Shown one piece after another: positions 29,001 through 37,800 of a DNA stretch of 62,015 nucleotides. Below the pieces are notes generated by a model. That model did no database searches. It was not told where the DNA came from and saw nothing but the letters and a program-made list of their open reading frames with translations. The DNA is from Janthinobacterium sp. (GTDB taxonomy: Bacteria > Pseudomonadota > Gammaproteobacteria > Burkholderiales > Burkholderiaceae_D): NCBI RefSeq assembly GCF_009923995.1, contig NZ_RFSK01000034.1, forward strand, positions 1-62,015. Direction: 5' to 3'. Numbering within the stretch: position 1 is the first letter of the stretch; the number at the start of each line of letters is the position of its first letter. The translations under genes were made by a program, and so were the position numbers.

Positions 29001-29357
29001 GTCGATGAACTCACGTATTCCGATGGCGAGACCTTCGCCGCCGGCATCAAGGCCCTGGGACTGGCGCCGCTGGTGGGCAAGCGCACGGCCGGCGCCGGCG
29101 TCTGGCTCAGCGACAATACGCGCCTGGCCGACAACGGCATGGCGCGCGTGGCGGAAAACGGCCAGTTCGGCATCGACGGCCAGTGGCTGATCGAAGGCGT
29201 GGGCGTGGTGCCGGACGTGGAGGTGGAGAACCCGCCGCACGCCACCTTCAATGGCGCCGACCGCCAGCTGGAAGTGGCGCTCGACATGCTGGCGAAAAAG
29301 CTCAGGGAGCAGCCGCGTCCCGCCTTCCAGGCGCAGCCGATTCCCGCGCTGAAGTAG
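26001..29357 (+). CDS. Exported Tricorn-type S41 protease
   Basis: 1118 residues with a signal peptide (about 1-23). Beta-propeller repeats (about 35-650) contain DG-x-W blade motifs such as SRDGQWVAFSA, SPDGRWLAHTD and SPDGKWLYFLS. A Tricorn core domain with His735 (WRLHRDF), a PDZ domain (about 790-890) and an S41 catalytic domain with Ser1007-Asp1008 (ELTYSDGETFA) follow. The layout matches Tricorn peptidases, which trim oligopeptides. A periplasmic location is expected from the signal. A Lys/Ala-rich linker (about 570-600) separates the two propellers. It is monocistronic, with the LytTR regulator convergent 5 bases on. Confidence 0.93.
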   Translation: MKISRTLALLLLSAGLLDSAAAAVAPAAASYFRFPAVRGDTVVFTAEGDLWKSSVRGGAAQRLTTHPGYETNAAISRDGQWVAFSASYEGAQEAYVMPLAGGLPRRISYDNGGVLVLGWTAQGEVLVSTQNTDGPASRRIVAAIDPVKQTRRVFPVADANDAVLDDAGTTLYFTRFGLAMTNDNVRNYRGGAHATLWRYALDGKGEAVRMHAEPAVLAGNNKRPMWWQGRVYYISDEGGSDNLWSMLPDGSDRRALTTHTQWDVRNAALGDGKIVYQLGADLHVLDLNGSGASESQALAISLVSDFDQQRARQIRSPLDTLSNVEVSGKDERIILTARGRVSIAGTGSQRRVDIAIPEGARARDAVFSSDEKAVFAIVDTSGENEIWKFAADGSGQGEQLTTQGNSHRWKLYPSPDGRWLAHTDKKGRFWLLDLATRGNQLIDDAGKTGVDKHDEVQWSPDSRNLAIVRVASNEQREQIGLYNLGSKQLQFVTSDRYTSGSPAFSPDGKWLYFLSARNFQLANGSPWGDRNMGPVFDKRVGVYALALQPGNRFPFQPDDELSRPGVKPAETDDEKAAELAAEKALEKAGGKTAVKKAPASLPAIVGQGLAERLYEVPLAPGNYTALAVDDKRLYFLEREGSERKSGLKTLAIGNAGSKPELLVANVREFDLARDKKHLYYRTAAENGPGEMLVIEAGAKLPSDLSKAKVKVDDWTFVSNPRLEWKQMFNDAWRLHRDFLYDAKMRGVDWKAARDKYAPLVERVTDRAELNDVLGMMVAEVGALHSQIRPGELRRTEQEGTPAGLGAVLARTGDGYKVEHIYRSEAELPSARAPLSRPEVDVKEGDVITAVNGKDVLGARDISDLLLNQADKQVLLQVKRGNAAPRAMIVKPVNMAKQTALRYGDWELSRAEQVAAASQGRIGYLHLRAMGPNDIASFARDFYANINREGLIIDVRRNNGGNIDSWIIEKLLRKAWAYWAPPGVQPSSNMQNTFRGHLVVLVDELTYSDGETFAAGIKALGLAPLVGKRTAGAGVWLSDNTRLADNGMARVAENGQFGIDGQWLIEGVGVVPDVEVENPPHATFNGADRQLEVALDMLAKKLREQPRPAFQAQPIPALK

Positions 29358-29362
29358 CCTGC

Positions 29363-30073
29363 CTACAGGCCGGTGACGGCCTTGAACTGCTGCGCGCGGC
29401 GGCGCGATACCTCGACCGTGCTGCCGTCCATCAGGCGCAGGTCGAGGCCATCGGCGGCATTGGCCGCGACGTGCCGCACCAGCGCCAGGTTGACGATCTG
29501 GCGCCGGTTGGCGCGGAAGAATTGCGCTGGATCAAGACGCTCCTCCAGCTGGTTCAGCGAGCGCAGCATCAGCGGACGCTGCGCCGCGAAATGCACGCGC
29601 GTGTAATTGCCTTCCGATTCCAGCAGGCGTATCTCTTCTAGCGCGACGAACCAGCAGCGGTCCCCATCCTTGATGAACACCTTGCGCGGTACCGGCGATG
29701 GCGCGGCCTGCACGCGCGCGCCGACGCGCGCCAGCGCCGTCGCCAGGCGCGCCGCCTGGACGGGCTTTTGCAGGTAGTCGAGGGCGCTCACCTCGAACGC
29801 CTGCAGCGCGTACCGGTCGAAGGCGGTGCAGAAGATCACGTCGGGCGCGTCGTCGAGCGCGGCCAGCAGGTCGAAGCCGGAGGCACCCGGCATCTGCACG
29901 TCGAGCAGCAGCAGGTCGGGCCGCAGCTTGGCGACTTGCGCGATGGCGTCGGCCGCGCTGGCCGCCTCGCCCACGATGTCCACCAGCGGATGTGCCGCCA
30001 GCAGGCGGCGCAATTCGGCGCGCGCCAGGCGCTCGTCGTCCACCAGCAGCACGGAGAGCCGCCGCGCGCTCAC
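29363..30073 (-). CDS. LytTR-family response regulator
   Basis: 236 residues. The receiver (about 5-115; LLVDDERLAR, phospho-Asp in LLLLDVQMPG, KPVQAARL) is followed by a LytTR DNA-binding domain (about 135-232: VFIKDGDRCWFVALEEI, EGNYTRVHF, FFRANRRQIVNL). The GTG at 30073 was chosen because it sits in a GTGA overlap with the kinase stop and starts at the receiver. The partner is the adjacent LytS-like kinase. Confidence 0.93.
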   Translation of the reverse strand: MSARRLSVLLVDDERLARAELRRLLAAHPLVDIVGEAASAADAIAQVAKLRPDLLLLDVQMPGASGFDLLAALDDAPDVIFCTAFDRYALQAFEVSALDYLQKPVQAARLATALARVGARVQAAPSPVPRKVFIKDGDRCWFVALEEIRLLESEGNYTRVHFAAQRPLMLRSLNQLEERLDPAQFFRANRRQIVNLALVRHVAANAADGLDLRLMDGSTVEVSRRRAQQFKAVTGL

Positions 30074-31131
30074 GGCTGCTCCGGCAGATGCATCGTGGCG
30101 TACACCCAGCCCGCCTGTTCGCGCAATTCCAGGCTGGCGTGCTCGCCGCAGGCCAGTTCCAGGCGCTGGCGCGCATTGCGCAGGCCCACGCAGGTGGAGC
30201 CCGACGCGCTGCACAAGCGGCCCGTGTTGGCCACTTCGATGGCCAGCATGGCCGTGCCATCCGCGTCGCCGGCCCGCCGCGCCGCGATGCGGATGTCGCC
30301 GCCGCCGGCGCTCGCCTCGACGCCATACTTGACGGCGTTTTCCACCAGCGTTTGCAGGGCCATGGGCGGCACGCGCACGTGCGCCAGGCCGGGCGCGATG
30401 TCGAAGGCGACGCGCAGGCGCTCCTCGAAGCGGCACTGCTCGATGGCCAGGTAGGCGCGCACGGCCTCCAGTTCGGCCGCCAGCGGCACCGTCGCGTGCT
30501 GGCCCGACTGCAGCGCATGGCGCATCAGGTTGGCCAACTGATCGATCATGTGCGCGGCCGCCTCGCGGTCTTCGTAGACCAGCGCGCGCACGCTGTTGAG
30601 GCTATTGAAGAAGAAATGCGGATTGACCTGTGCCTGCAGGGCGCGCAGCTGGGCTTCGCGCGCATGCAGCTGCAGTCGCAGCGCCTCGGCTTCCAGCTGC
30701 TTGGCGCGGCGCAGCGAGACGATCATCGAGTACAGGATGGTCCACACGAGGAAGGTGCTGAACCAGGAAAGCAGTGCGAAGGGCAGCCAGTCCAGATTGC
30801 GGATGGCGCCGAAGGGGCGCAGGACGAGGTAGCCGCCTGCCACCAGCGCCGTCTGCGCGAGCGCCAGTACCGCGCAGGCAGGCAGGATGCGCTGCCACGC
30901 GAAATGGCGCGCCACCCAGCCGTGGCGGCGCAGCCAGCGCCGCCACAGGATCGACAGGCCCAGCCCGCAGGCGGCACCCCACCAGCACACGCCGATGACG
31001 GCCCAGCCGTCGCCGTTGCGGGGCAGGCCGAGCCAGGTCAGCAGGGCCATGATGCTCCAGCCGGCCAGCTGGAAGACCCAGTACCAGTTGACTCTGGCCA
31101 GCAGCGGCGGGCGGTCGGGCGGCGCGGTCAT
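30070..31131 (-). CDS. LytS-type sensor histidine kinase
   Basis: 353 residues with four membrane helices in the first 150 residues (about 18-37, 45-62, 85-108, 120-142), no sizeable periplasmic domain, a His_kinase domain (QVNPHFFFNSLNSVRALV with the phospho-His) and an HATPase_c domain (LVENAVKYGVEA, GLRNARQRL). It probably senses something in the membrane. It is followed by its LytTR regulator with a 4-base overlap and preceded, three bases away, by a secreted hydrolase, which suggests one operon. Confidence 0.93.
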   Translation of the reverse strand: MTAPPDRPPLLARVNWYWVFQLAGWSIMALLTWLGLPRNGDGWAVIGVCWWGAACGLGLSILWRRWLRRHGWVARHFAWQRILPACAVLALAQTALVAGGYLVLRPFGAIRNLDWLPFALLSWFSTFLVWTILYSMIVSLRRAKQLEAEALRLQLHAREAQLRALQAQVNPHFFFNSLNSVRALVYEDREAAAHMIDQLANLMRHALQSGQHATVPLAAELEAVRAYLAIEQCRFEERLRVAFDIAPGLAHVRVPPMALQTLVENAVKYGVEASAGGGDIRIAARRAGDADGTAMLAIEVANTGRLCSASGSTCVGLRNARQRLELACGEHASLELREQAGWVYATMHLPEQP

Positions 31132-31134
31132 GGC

Positions 31135-32007
31135 CTAGTTCAGGAACTGTTCGATGCGCCCGAACATCCAGTCCGGTTCGTCGTACATGATGAAGTGGCG
31201 CGCCGTGTCGGCCATCTCGATGCGCGCACCTGGCAGCTGCGCAAACTGGCTGCGGAAGGTCTGTTCGATGGCCGCGCGCGGCGCATAGTCCTTGTAGGCG
31301 ATCCAGGTGCCCAGCACCAGGGTGGGCGACTGCACTTTCGCCACGTCCTGCCGCAAGTCGCTGGCCAGCAGGGTGCCCATGGCCTTGATCACGGTATCCT
31401 GGTCGGAACGCTGGCCCCAGCCGATGATGCGCTCGACGTCGGCTGGCGCGGTCGCCATGCCGGCGATGCTGCGGCGCTGGCTGGCGCTGGCCGTCGCCGC
31501 GTCCTGGGCCCGCATGGCCGCCTGCATCTGCGCGGACATGGCTTGCAGCTGCTGCGGCGTGGCGCTCGGCATCTGCGTCGCGCCCAGCGCCGGCAGCGAG
31601 TCGACGATCACCAGCTTGCCCGCCTGCTGCGGATGGTCGATCGCCAGTTTCAGGGCGAGGAAGCCGCCCAGGCTATGGCCGATGATGGCCGGCTGGCCCA
31701 GTTTCTGCGCCACGATGTACTCGGCCAGCTGCTGCTCCGCCTGCGCCAGCACGTCGCCAGCGACGGCAGGCACGCCGGCAAAGCCGGCCAGGGTCAGCAC
31801 ATGGCACTGGCGCCCGGCCTGCGGTCCGCACAGGCGCGCCACCGTGCCTTGCCATACTTCGCCCGACGATGCCAGGCCGGGAATCAGGACGACGGGCCGG
31901 CCCTGGCCCGTGACGTCCACCTTGAATGCCGTCGGCGCGGCGGCATGGCTGGCGCTCGCCAACAGCAGGGTAGCGAGCAAGGTCAATGTTTGCAGTGTTC
32001 GTTTCAT
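31135..32007 (-). CDS. Exported alpha/beta hydrolase
   Basis: 290 residues. Signal peptide (about 1-23, ASASHAAA). The alpha/beta-hydrolase fold has VVLIPGLASSGEVW (oxyanion region), nucleophile elbow GHSLGG with Ser112, and a late catalytic His in ARHFIMYDEPDWM. The natural substrate cannot be told from sequence; small ester or lactone is plausible. It heads an apparent operon with a LytS/LytTR pair (three-base gap), so its activity may be tied to the signal they sense (inference). Confidence 0.9.
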   Translation of the reverse strand: MKRTLQTLTLLATLLLASASHAAAPTAFKVDVTGQGRPVVLIPGLASSGEVWQGTVARLCGPQAGRQCHVLTLAGFAGVPAVAGDVLAQAEQQLAEYIVAQKLGQPAIIGHSLGGFLALKLAIDHPQQAGKLVIVDSLPALGATQMPSATPQQLQAMSAQMQAAMRAQDAATASASQRRSIAGMATAPADVERIIGWGQRSDQDTVIKAMGTLLASDLRQDVAKVQSPTLVLGTWIAYKDYAPRAAIEQTFRSQFAQLPGARIEMADTARHFIMYDEPDWMFGRIEQFLN

Positions 32008-32097
32008 GATGTGTTCCTCCTTGACGACGATGCTAGCGGCACGGGCAGCGCGCCGCCAGCGCTGCGGGATGAGCGGCGGCAGGCCGGGATGAATGGT

Positions 32098-33024
32098 TCA
32101 GATCCATTCGTCCTGGTCGGGCCGGTGGTCGGGCAGGTAGGTCAGGTACTGCACCATGCGCGGCGACGGGCCGTGGTTGGGCGTGGCGCAATGGGGCAGG
32201 GCCTGGTGCCAGATGATGAAATCGCCGGCGTTGCCTTCGACGGCCACGGGCTGCAGGTTCCCGGCGGCCCATTCGCGCGGCGCGGCGCCCGGTGGCAGCT
32301 CCCGCAGCCAGTCGGCGATGCGGTGCTGGAAACCGGGCACGCAGTGGAAGGCGCCGTGCCGCGCCGGGCAGTCGCTCAGGTACAGCATGCCTTGCAGCTT
32401 GAACGGAATCGGCAGCTTCAGGCTGACATCCCAGTGCAGGGCGCTGCCGAGGAAGCGGTCCTGCGGGGTTTCCGGCGGATTGAAGCTCACCTTGTCGATG
32501 GTGGGATAGATGCTGGCGGCGCAGCCATACAGCTGCTGATAGGCGCGGCGCAGATACGCGCCGTGGCGGATTTCCTCAAGGGCGGGGTGGTCGGAAAACT
32601 GCAGCATCAGCCCCCGCTTGCCCGGATGCGGCCGGTACCAGGATGCCGCGTCCCCGGCGCTGGCGCCCAGGTAGTCCCAGATGGCCTGCCGGGCGGCGTG
32701 GCACTGCGCCTGTGGCACCGCGCCGCGCAGCACCAGGTAGCCGTGCTCCTCGAAGTGGCGCAGCTCGTCGGCCGACAGCACGTCCTCGTGCGCGCTGCCC
32801 GCGTGGGCGGGCCGGGCGCGCGTGCGGCCCGCCAGCCAGCTCCTGAAGGCGTCCAGGGTGGGCCGCTGCAGGTACAGGAATTGCAGCGCATCTTCCATCG
32901 AGATGCCGCGCGCGTACAGCGCCTTGATGTCCTGGTGGTCGCGCGCGAGTCTGTTCGCGCCGGGTGTGCCGGCGGGCTGGGTGCAGCGCTGCCACAAGTC
33001 GTGCAAATGAGGCCAGTCGTCCAT
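32098..33024 (-). CDS. PhyH-type Fe(II)/2-oxoglutarate dioxygenase
   Basis: 308 residues with a phytanoyl-CoA dioxygenase fold. The iron motif His197-x-Asp199 is in ALHWDVSLK, and a distal His in WHQALPHCATPNHG is followed by an Arg (SPRMVQY) for 2-oxoglutarate. The first 90 residues form a helical extension not usual for PhyH. The ATG at 33024 has a weak ribosome site, 28 bases after the PrpR-like gene, so the two are likely co-transcribed. The substrate is unknown; PhyH enzymes hydroxylate acyl-CoAs, amino acids or natural products. Confidence 0.85.
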   Translation of the reverse strand: MDDWPHLHDLWQRCTQPAGTPGANRLARDHQDIKALYARGISMEDALQFLYLQRPTLDAFRSWLAGRTRARPAHAGSAHEDVLSADELRHFEEHGYLVLRGAVPQAQCHAARQAIWDYLGASAGDAASWYRPHPGKRGLMLQFSDHPALEEIRHGAYLRRAYQQLYGCAASIYPTIDKVSFNPPETPQDRFLGSALHWDVSLKLPIPFKLQGMLYLSDCPARHGAFHCVPGFQHRIADWLRELPPGAAPREWAAGNLQPVAVEGNAGDFIIWHQALPHCATPNHGPSPRMVQYLTYLPDHRPDQDEWI

Positions 33025-33052
33025 GGTAGGGGATCGGGAAGTGGGAAAAAGG

Positions 33053-34675
33053 TCAGCCGCTGCGCAGGCGGCGCCACAGGGTCGTGCGGCTGATGCCCAG
33101 GTAGCTGGCGGCGGCGTCGCGGCGCCCGCCGAAGCGGGCCAGCACGGCGCTGGCGCTTTCGTCCTGCCGGTGCGGCGCGATGGCTGCCGGCGCTGCCGGC
33201 GCAACCGCCGCAACAGTGTCCTGCGCCAGTTCCGGCGCCACGCCCAGCACGAAGGCCGGCGTCAGTGCCTGCAGCGGCTCGGCGGCCAGGAACAGCGCCA
33301 GGCGCTCGGCCAGGTTGCGCAGTTCGCGCACGTTGCCGGGCCAGGCGTAGCGGCGCAGCAGGGGCGCGCAGGCCTGCACCTCCGCATGCAGGTTCGGATG
33401 GGGGCGCGCGCCCAGCGCGGCCAGGGCGTTTTTCAGCGACCATTCGGCCAGGCCGGGTATGTCGCCGGCGCGCTCGCGCAGGGCCGGCAGGTGCAGGCGC
33501 AGCACGGCCAGGCGGTAGAACAGGTCGGCGCGGAAGCGGCCTTCACGGATGCGCTGTTCCAGGTCGCAGTGGGTGGCGCTGATGATGCGCACGTTGATGG
33601 CGATGGGCCGCGTGCCGCCCACGCGCACCACTTCGCGCTCTTCCAGCACGCGCAGCAGTCGCGTTTGCAGGGCCAGCGGCATTTCGCCGATTTCGTCTAG
33701 GAAGAGGGTGCCGTGGTTGGCCGCCTCGAACAGGCCCGCATGGCCGCCCCGGCGCGCGCCCGTGAAGGCCCCGTCCTCGTGGCCGAACAGCTCCGATTCC
33801 AGCAGGGACTCGGCGATGGCGCCGCAATTGATGGCGATGAAGGGGCGGTTCGCGCCCAGGCTGCGGGGGCTTTCGCGGTGGATGGCCTGCGCCACGAGTT
33901 CCTTGCCGCTGCCCGTCTCGCCCTGGATCAGCACCGTCGCCGGCGAGCGGGCAAACAGCACCACCGACTGGCGCAGCGCTTCCATCGCTTCGGAGTCGCC
34001 GCGCAGGTCGTGCAGGCCGTGCCGCGCGCGCAGGGTGTCGGCGACGACTGTGCGCCGGCTGCGGCCGGATTCGAGCTGGGTCAGGCGCGCCAGTTCCAGC
34101 GCGTCGTCGAAGGCGCGCCGGATGGAGGTGGCCGAATACACGAAGACGGCGGCCAGTCCTGCTTCCTCGGCCAGGTCGGTGACGAGGCCCGCGCCGACGA
34201 CGGCTTTCACGCCCGCCGCCTTCAGTTCATTGATCTGCGCGCGCGCGTCTTCTTCCGTGGCGTAGGTGCGTTGAAAGATCTGGAAGCCGAAGGTGGCGGC
34301 AAATTCGGCCAGTTCCGGCATCGGGTCCTGGTAGGTGACGACGCCGATCTGCGGCGAGATGCGCCGCGCGCGCGCCAGCGCCTGCATCACGTCGTAGCCG
34401 CTGGCCTTGGCGATGATGACGGGGACCGACAGGCGCCCCTTCAGGTAGGCGCCGTTCGAGCCGGCCGCGATGACGGCGTCGCAGCGCTCGGTGGCCATGC
34501 GCTCGCGGATGTGGCGCACGGCGTCGTCGAAGCCCAGGTTGATCGGTTCGATGGCCGCCAGGTCGTCGTATTCGAGCGTGATGTCGCGGAACAGGTCGAA
34601 CAGGCGCGAGACGGAGACGGTCCAGATGACGGGTTTGTCGCGGTGGTCGAGCGGGGGATGGGAAGGGCGGCGCAT
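33053..34675 (-). CDS. prpR: PrpR-type sigma-54-dependent activator
   Basis: 540 residues. The N-terminal PrpR_N sensory domain (about 15-185: [28 protein letters not shown]) in PrpR proteins senses 2-methylcitrate. The AAA+ domain has GETGSGKE at 252-259 and the sigma-54 contact loop EDGAFTGA. A Fis-type helix-turn-helix ends the protein ([19 protein letters not shown]). A prp operon is not nearby; the only companion is the PhyH gene downstream. The name is by domain, so a different effector is possible. Confidence 0.88.
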   Translation of the reverse strand: MRRPSHPPLDHRDKPVIWTVSVSRLFDLFRDITLEYDDLAAIEPINLGFDDAVRHIRERMATERCDAVIAAGSNGAYLKGRLSVPVIIAKASGYDVMQALARARRISPQIGVVTYQDPMPELAEFAATFGFQIFQRTYATEEDARAQINELKAAGVKAVVGAGLVTDLAEEAGLAAVFVYSATSIRRAFDDALELARLTQLESGRSRRTVVADTLRARHGLHDLRGDSEAMEALRQSVVLFARSPATVLIQGETGSGKELVAQAIHRESPRSLGANRPFIAINCGAIAESLLESELFGHEDGAFTGARRGGHAGLFEAANHGTLFLDEIGEMPLALQTRLLRVLEEREVVRVGGTRPIAINVRIISATHCDLEQRIREGRFRADLFYRLAVLRLHLPALRERAGDIPGLAEWSLKNALAALGARPHPNLHAEVQACAPLLRRYAWPGNVRELRNLAERLALFLAAEPLQALTPAFVLGVAPELAQDTVAAVAPAAPAAIAPHRQDESASAVLARFGGRRDAAASYLGISRTTLWRRLRSG

Positions 34676-34708
34676 GCTTTATTCTAAACGATTTGTTTCA
34701 TCTTTTTT

Positions 34709-34742
34709 GCGTTGCAACGCCGCTGCAACAGGCGCGTTGCAA
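34709..34742. promoter_or_regulatory. Cluster of GTTGCAAC-type sites between prpR and the GGDEF gene
   Basis: GCGTTGCAACGC (34709-34720) is a perfect 12-base palindrome, followed by GCTGCAAC (34722-34729) and GCGTTGCAAG (34733-34742). The phased half-sites, 34-67 bases upstream of the prpR start, suggest an autoregulatory operator. The regulator that binds is not known. Confidence 0.5.
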
Positions 34743-34877
34743 GTGGTCTGTGGCGTTTCAGATATTGCCAAGAAGGAATATTAAAAAAGCGTGGAAAACT
34801 GGTTTATGATCTAGCAGCACCATGATGCCTATGGAATATATTGCCCAGGCGCATGTTCGACCGTTACCAACCGACCC

Positions 34878-37800
34878 ATGGTGTCCATGAACCGCGTACC
34901 GACCAGTCCCGATTTCATCGCCGATGCCTTGCAGCTGATCGCCTTGCCCGCCTGCGCCTGCGCCTGCGATGCCGGCGGCACGGTGCTGGCGGTGAACGAT
35001 GCTCTGTGCGCCTTGCTGGGCATGGACATCTCGGGCCGTCAGCTGGCCGGCTGTTTCAGCCAGGCTTACCGCGCCTCGAGCAGCAGCATGCTGCGCGCGG
35101 CGCTGGGTCCGGCGGGCCGCGAACGGCACTGGGACAGCAGCCTGCAGGGCGCCGATGGCGCCGTCGCCGTGCAGGTGTGGGCCAGGCCGCTGCCCGTGGA
35201 AGACGGCTTGCCGGGCGCGACCCTCGTGTTTGCCGACATCAGCGTGCAGCAGCGCGACCAGCAGGCGCTGCGCAAGACCCTGCTGGAACAGCAGGCCATC
35301 CTGGAAAGCGCGGCCGTGGGTATCGTGTTTTCCAAGGGCGGCTTCATCGAGGAGTGCAACAGCCGCGCCGCCGAAATGCTCGGCTATGCGCGCCACCAGC
35401 TGACGGGGCTGCCGGGCGCGGTGCTGTACCGCTCCGCCGCGCACTGCCGCGCGCTGGGGCTGGAAGCGGCGCCGCTGCTCTCCACGGGCAAGCCCTACCG
35501 CACGGAAGTGGAATTGCGGCGCCAGGACGGTTCGCTGTTCTGGAGCCGGCTGCACGGGCGCGCCGTCGACCCGCTCAATACGCATGACGGCACGGTATGG
35601 ATTATCGAGGATATCAGCGACCACCGGCGTGACGAAGATCAACTGCGGCGCGCCATGCTGGAAATGCAGGCCGTGATGGACAACGCGCCGCTGGCCATCG
35701 GCTTCCAGCGCGACACGGGCGTGCTGCGCTATAACCGGCGCTTCGCCGAATGCTTCGGCTTTGACGGCGACAGCGGCGTGGGCTTGCCGGTGGCCGACCT
35801 GTACCCGTCGCGCGCCGCATACGAAAGCGTGGTGCGGCAGGCGGCGCCCCTGCTGCGGCGCGGCCTGCCCTTCCAGGGCGAGATGGAGATGCGCCGCCGC
35901 GACGGCTCGACCTTCTGGGCGCTGGCCTATGGCTACGTGCTCAATCCGGAACAGCAGCCCGACCGCGCGCTGCACGACACGATCTGGCTGTTCGACGACC
36001 GCAGCGCGCAGAAGGCGGCCGAGGAGGCGACGCGCCAGCTGATGCTGGAGCAGCAGGCCATCCTCGACAATGCCTCCGTCGGCATCCTGTTTTCCCGTTC
36101 GCGCCTGGTCCTGCGCTGCAATCCCCGCTTCGCCGAGATGTTCGGCTACGCGCAGGACGAGATGACGGGCCTGCCCGCCGCCGCGCTGTTTCCCTCGCCC
36201 GCCGCCTACGAGGAATTCGGCGTGCAGGCCACGCCGCTGCTGGGGCAGGGCTTGCCGTACGAGCAGGACGAGTCGCTGTTCCGCCGCCGCGACGGCACGC
36301 TGTTCTGGTGCCGCATCCGCGCCAAGGCCGTCGACCAGGCGCACAGCGAGCAGGGCACCATCTGGATACTCGAAGACGTCACGGCCAGCCGCCAGACGCA
36401 GATGGAAGTGGCGGCCATCATGACGAATGCCTCGGTGAGCATCCTGTACACCAAGAACCGCCTGATCACGCGCTATAACCTGGGCTTTGCCGCCATGTTC
36501 GGCTACAGCGGCGACGAGGCGCTGGGGCTGCCCGGGCGCGCGCTGTACGTGTCGCAGCAGTCCTACGAGCTGCTGGGCGCCGCCGCCTTCCCCTTCCTCT
36601 CCGTGGGCAAGCCGTTCCAGACGGAAGTGGAAATGATGCGCCGCGACGGCAGCACCTTGTGGGCGCAGCTGATCGCCTACGTCGTCAATCCCGACGATCC
36701 CGCCGCCGGCACCATCTGGATCATCGAGGACCGCACGGAAGCGAAGCGCGCCGAGGAATCCCTGCGCAACGCGCTGCTGGAAAACCAGGCCATCCTCGAC
36801 AGCGCCGTGCTGGGCATCTCGGTGGTGGAGGGCGGATACAATTTGCGCAGCAACAGCAAGATGGAGGAGCTGTTCGGCTATGCGCCCGGCGAGATCAACG
36901 GCCTGTCGGTGCAGGCGCTGTATCCGGACGTGGCGGCCTGGAAGGCGGCGCGCAGCGAGACGGCGCGCGATTTCGAGGCCGGCAGGGTGCACATGTCGGA
37001 ATACCAGCTGGTGCGCAAGGACGGCAGCCGCTTCTGGGCGCGCCTGTCGGGCCGGCCGTTCGACCTGGCGCATGCGCATGGCCGCTCCGTGTGGCTGGTC
37101 GACGACGTGACGGCGCGCCGCGAGGCGGCCGAAGCGGTGCGCCGCGCGCGCGACGAGCTGGAATTGCGGGTGCAGGAACGCACGGCCGAACTGGCCGGCG
37201 CCAACCTGCTGCTGCAGGGCGAAATCGTCGAGCGGCGCCAGGCCGAGGCGCGCGTGCACCACATGGCCTATCACGATAACCTGACGGGCCTGCCGAACCG
37301 CGCGCTGCTGTCGGACCGCCTGGAGCGGGCCATGCTGGCGTCGCAGCGCTCCGGACGCAAGCTGGCCGTGATGTTCATCGACCTGGACCGCTTCAAGACC
37401 ATCAACGACTCGCTGGGCCACATGACGGGCGACCTGCTGCTCAAGGAAGTGGCCGGGCGCCTGTGCCGCGCCGTGCGCGCCAGCGACACGGTGGCGCGCC
37501 TGGGCGGCGATGAATTCGTCGTGCTGGTGCCGGGCATCCGCGGCGCCGACGAGGCGGCGCGCGTGGCCGAGAAGATCATCGAGGCCCTGACGCCCGCCTT
37601 TCCGCTCGATGGCCACGTGCTGCACGTGACGCCGTCGATCGGCATTTGCGTGTATCCGGACGATGGCGGCGATGTCGACTCGCTGATGCGCCATGCCGAC
37701 GCGGCCATGTATCACGCCAAGGGCAATGGCCGCAACAACTACCAGTTCTTCACGCAGACGATGAACCACGCGGCGGCGCTGCACTTCGACCTGGAAAGCA

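Noticed and set aside
25986..29240. 1084-codon frame antisense to the Tricorn protease
   Set aside because: Composition-driven antisense frame with no domain; the plus-strand protein has signal peptide, propeller blades and active site.
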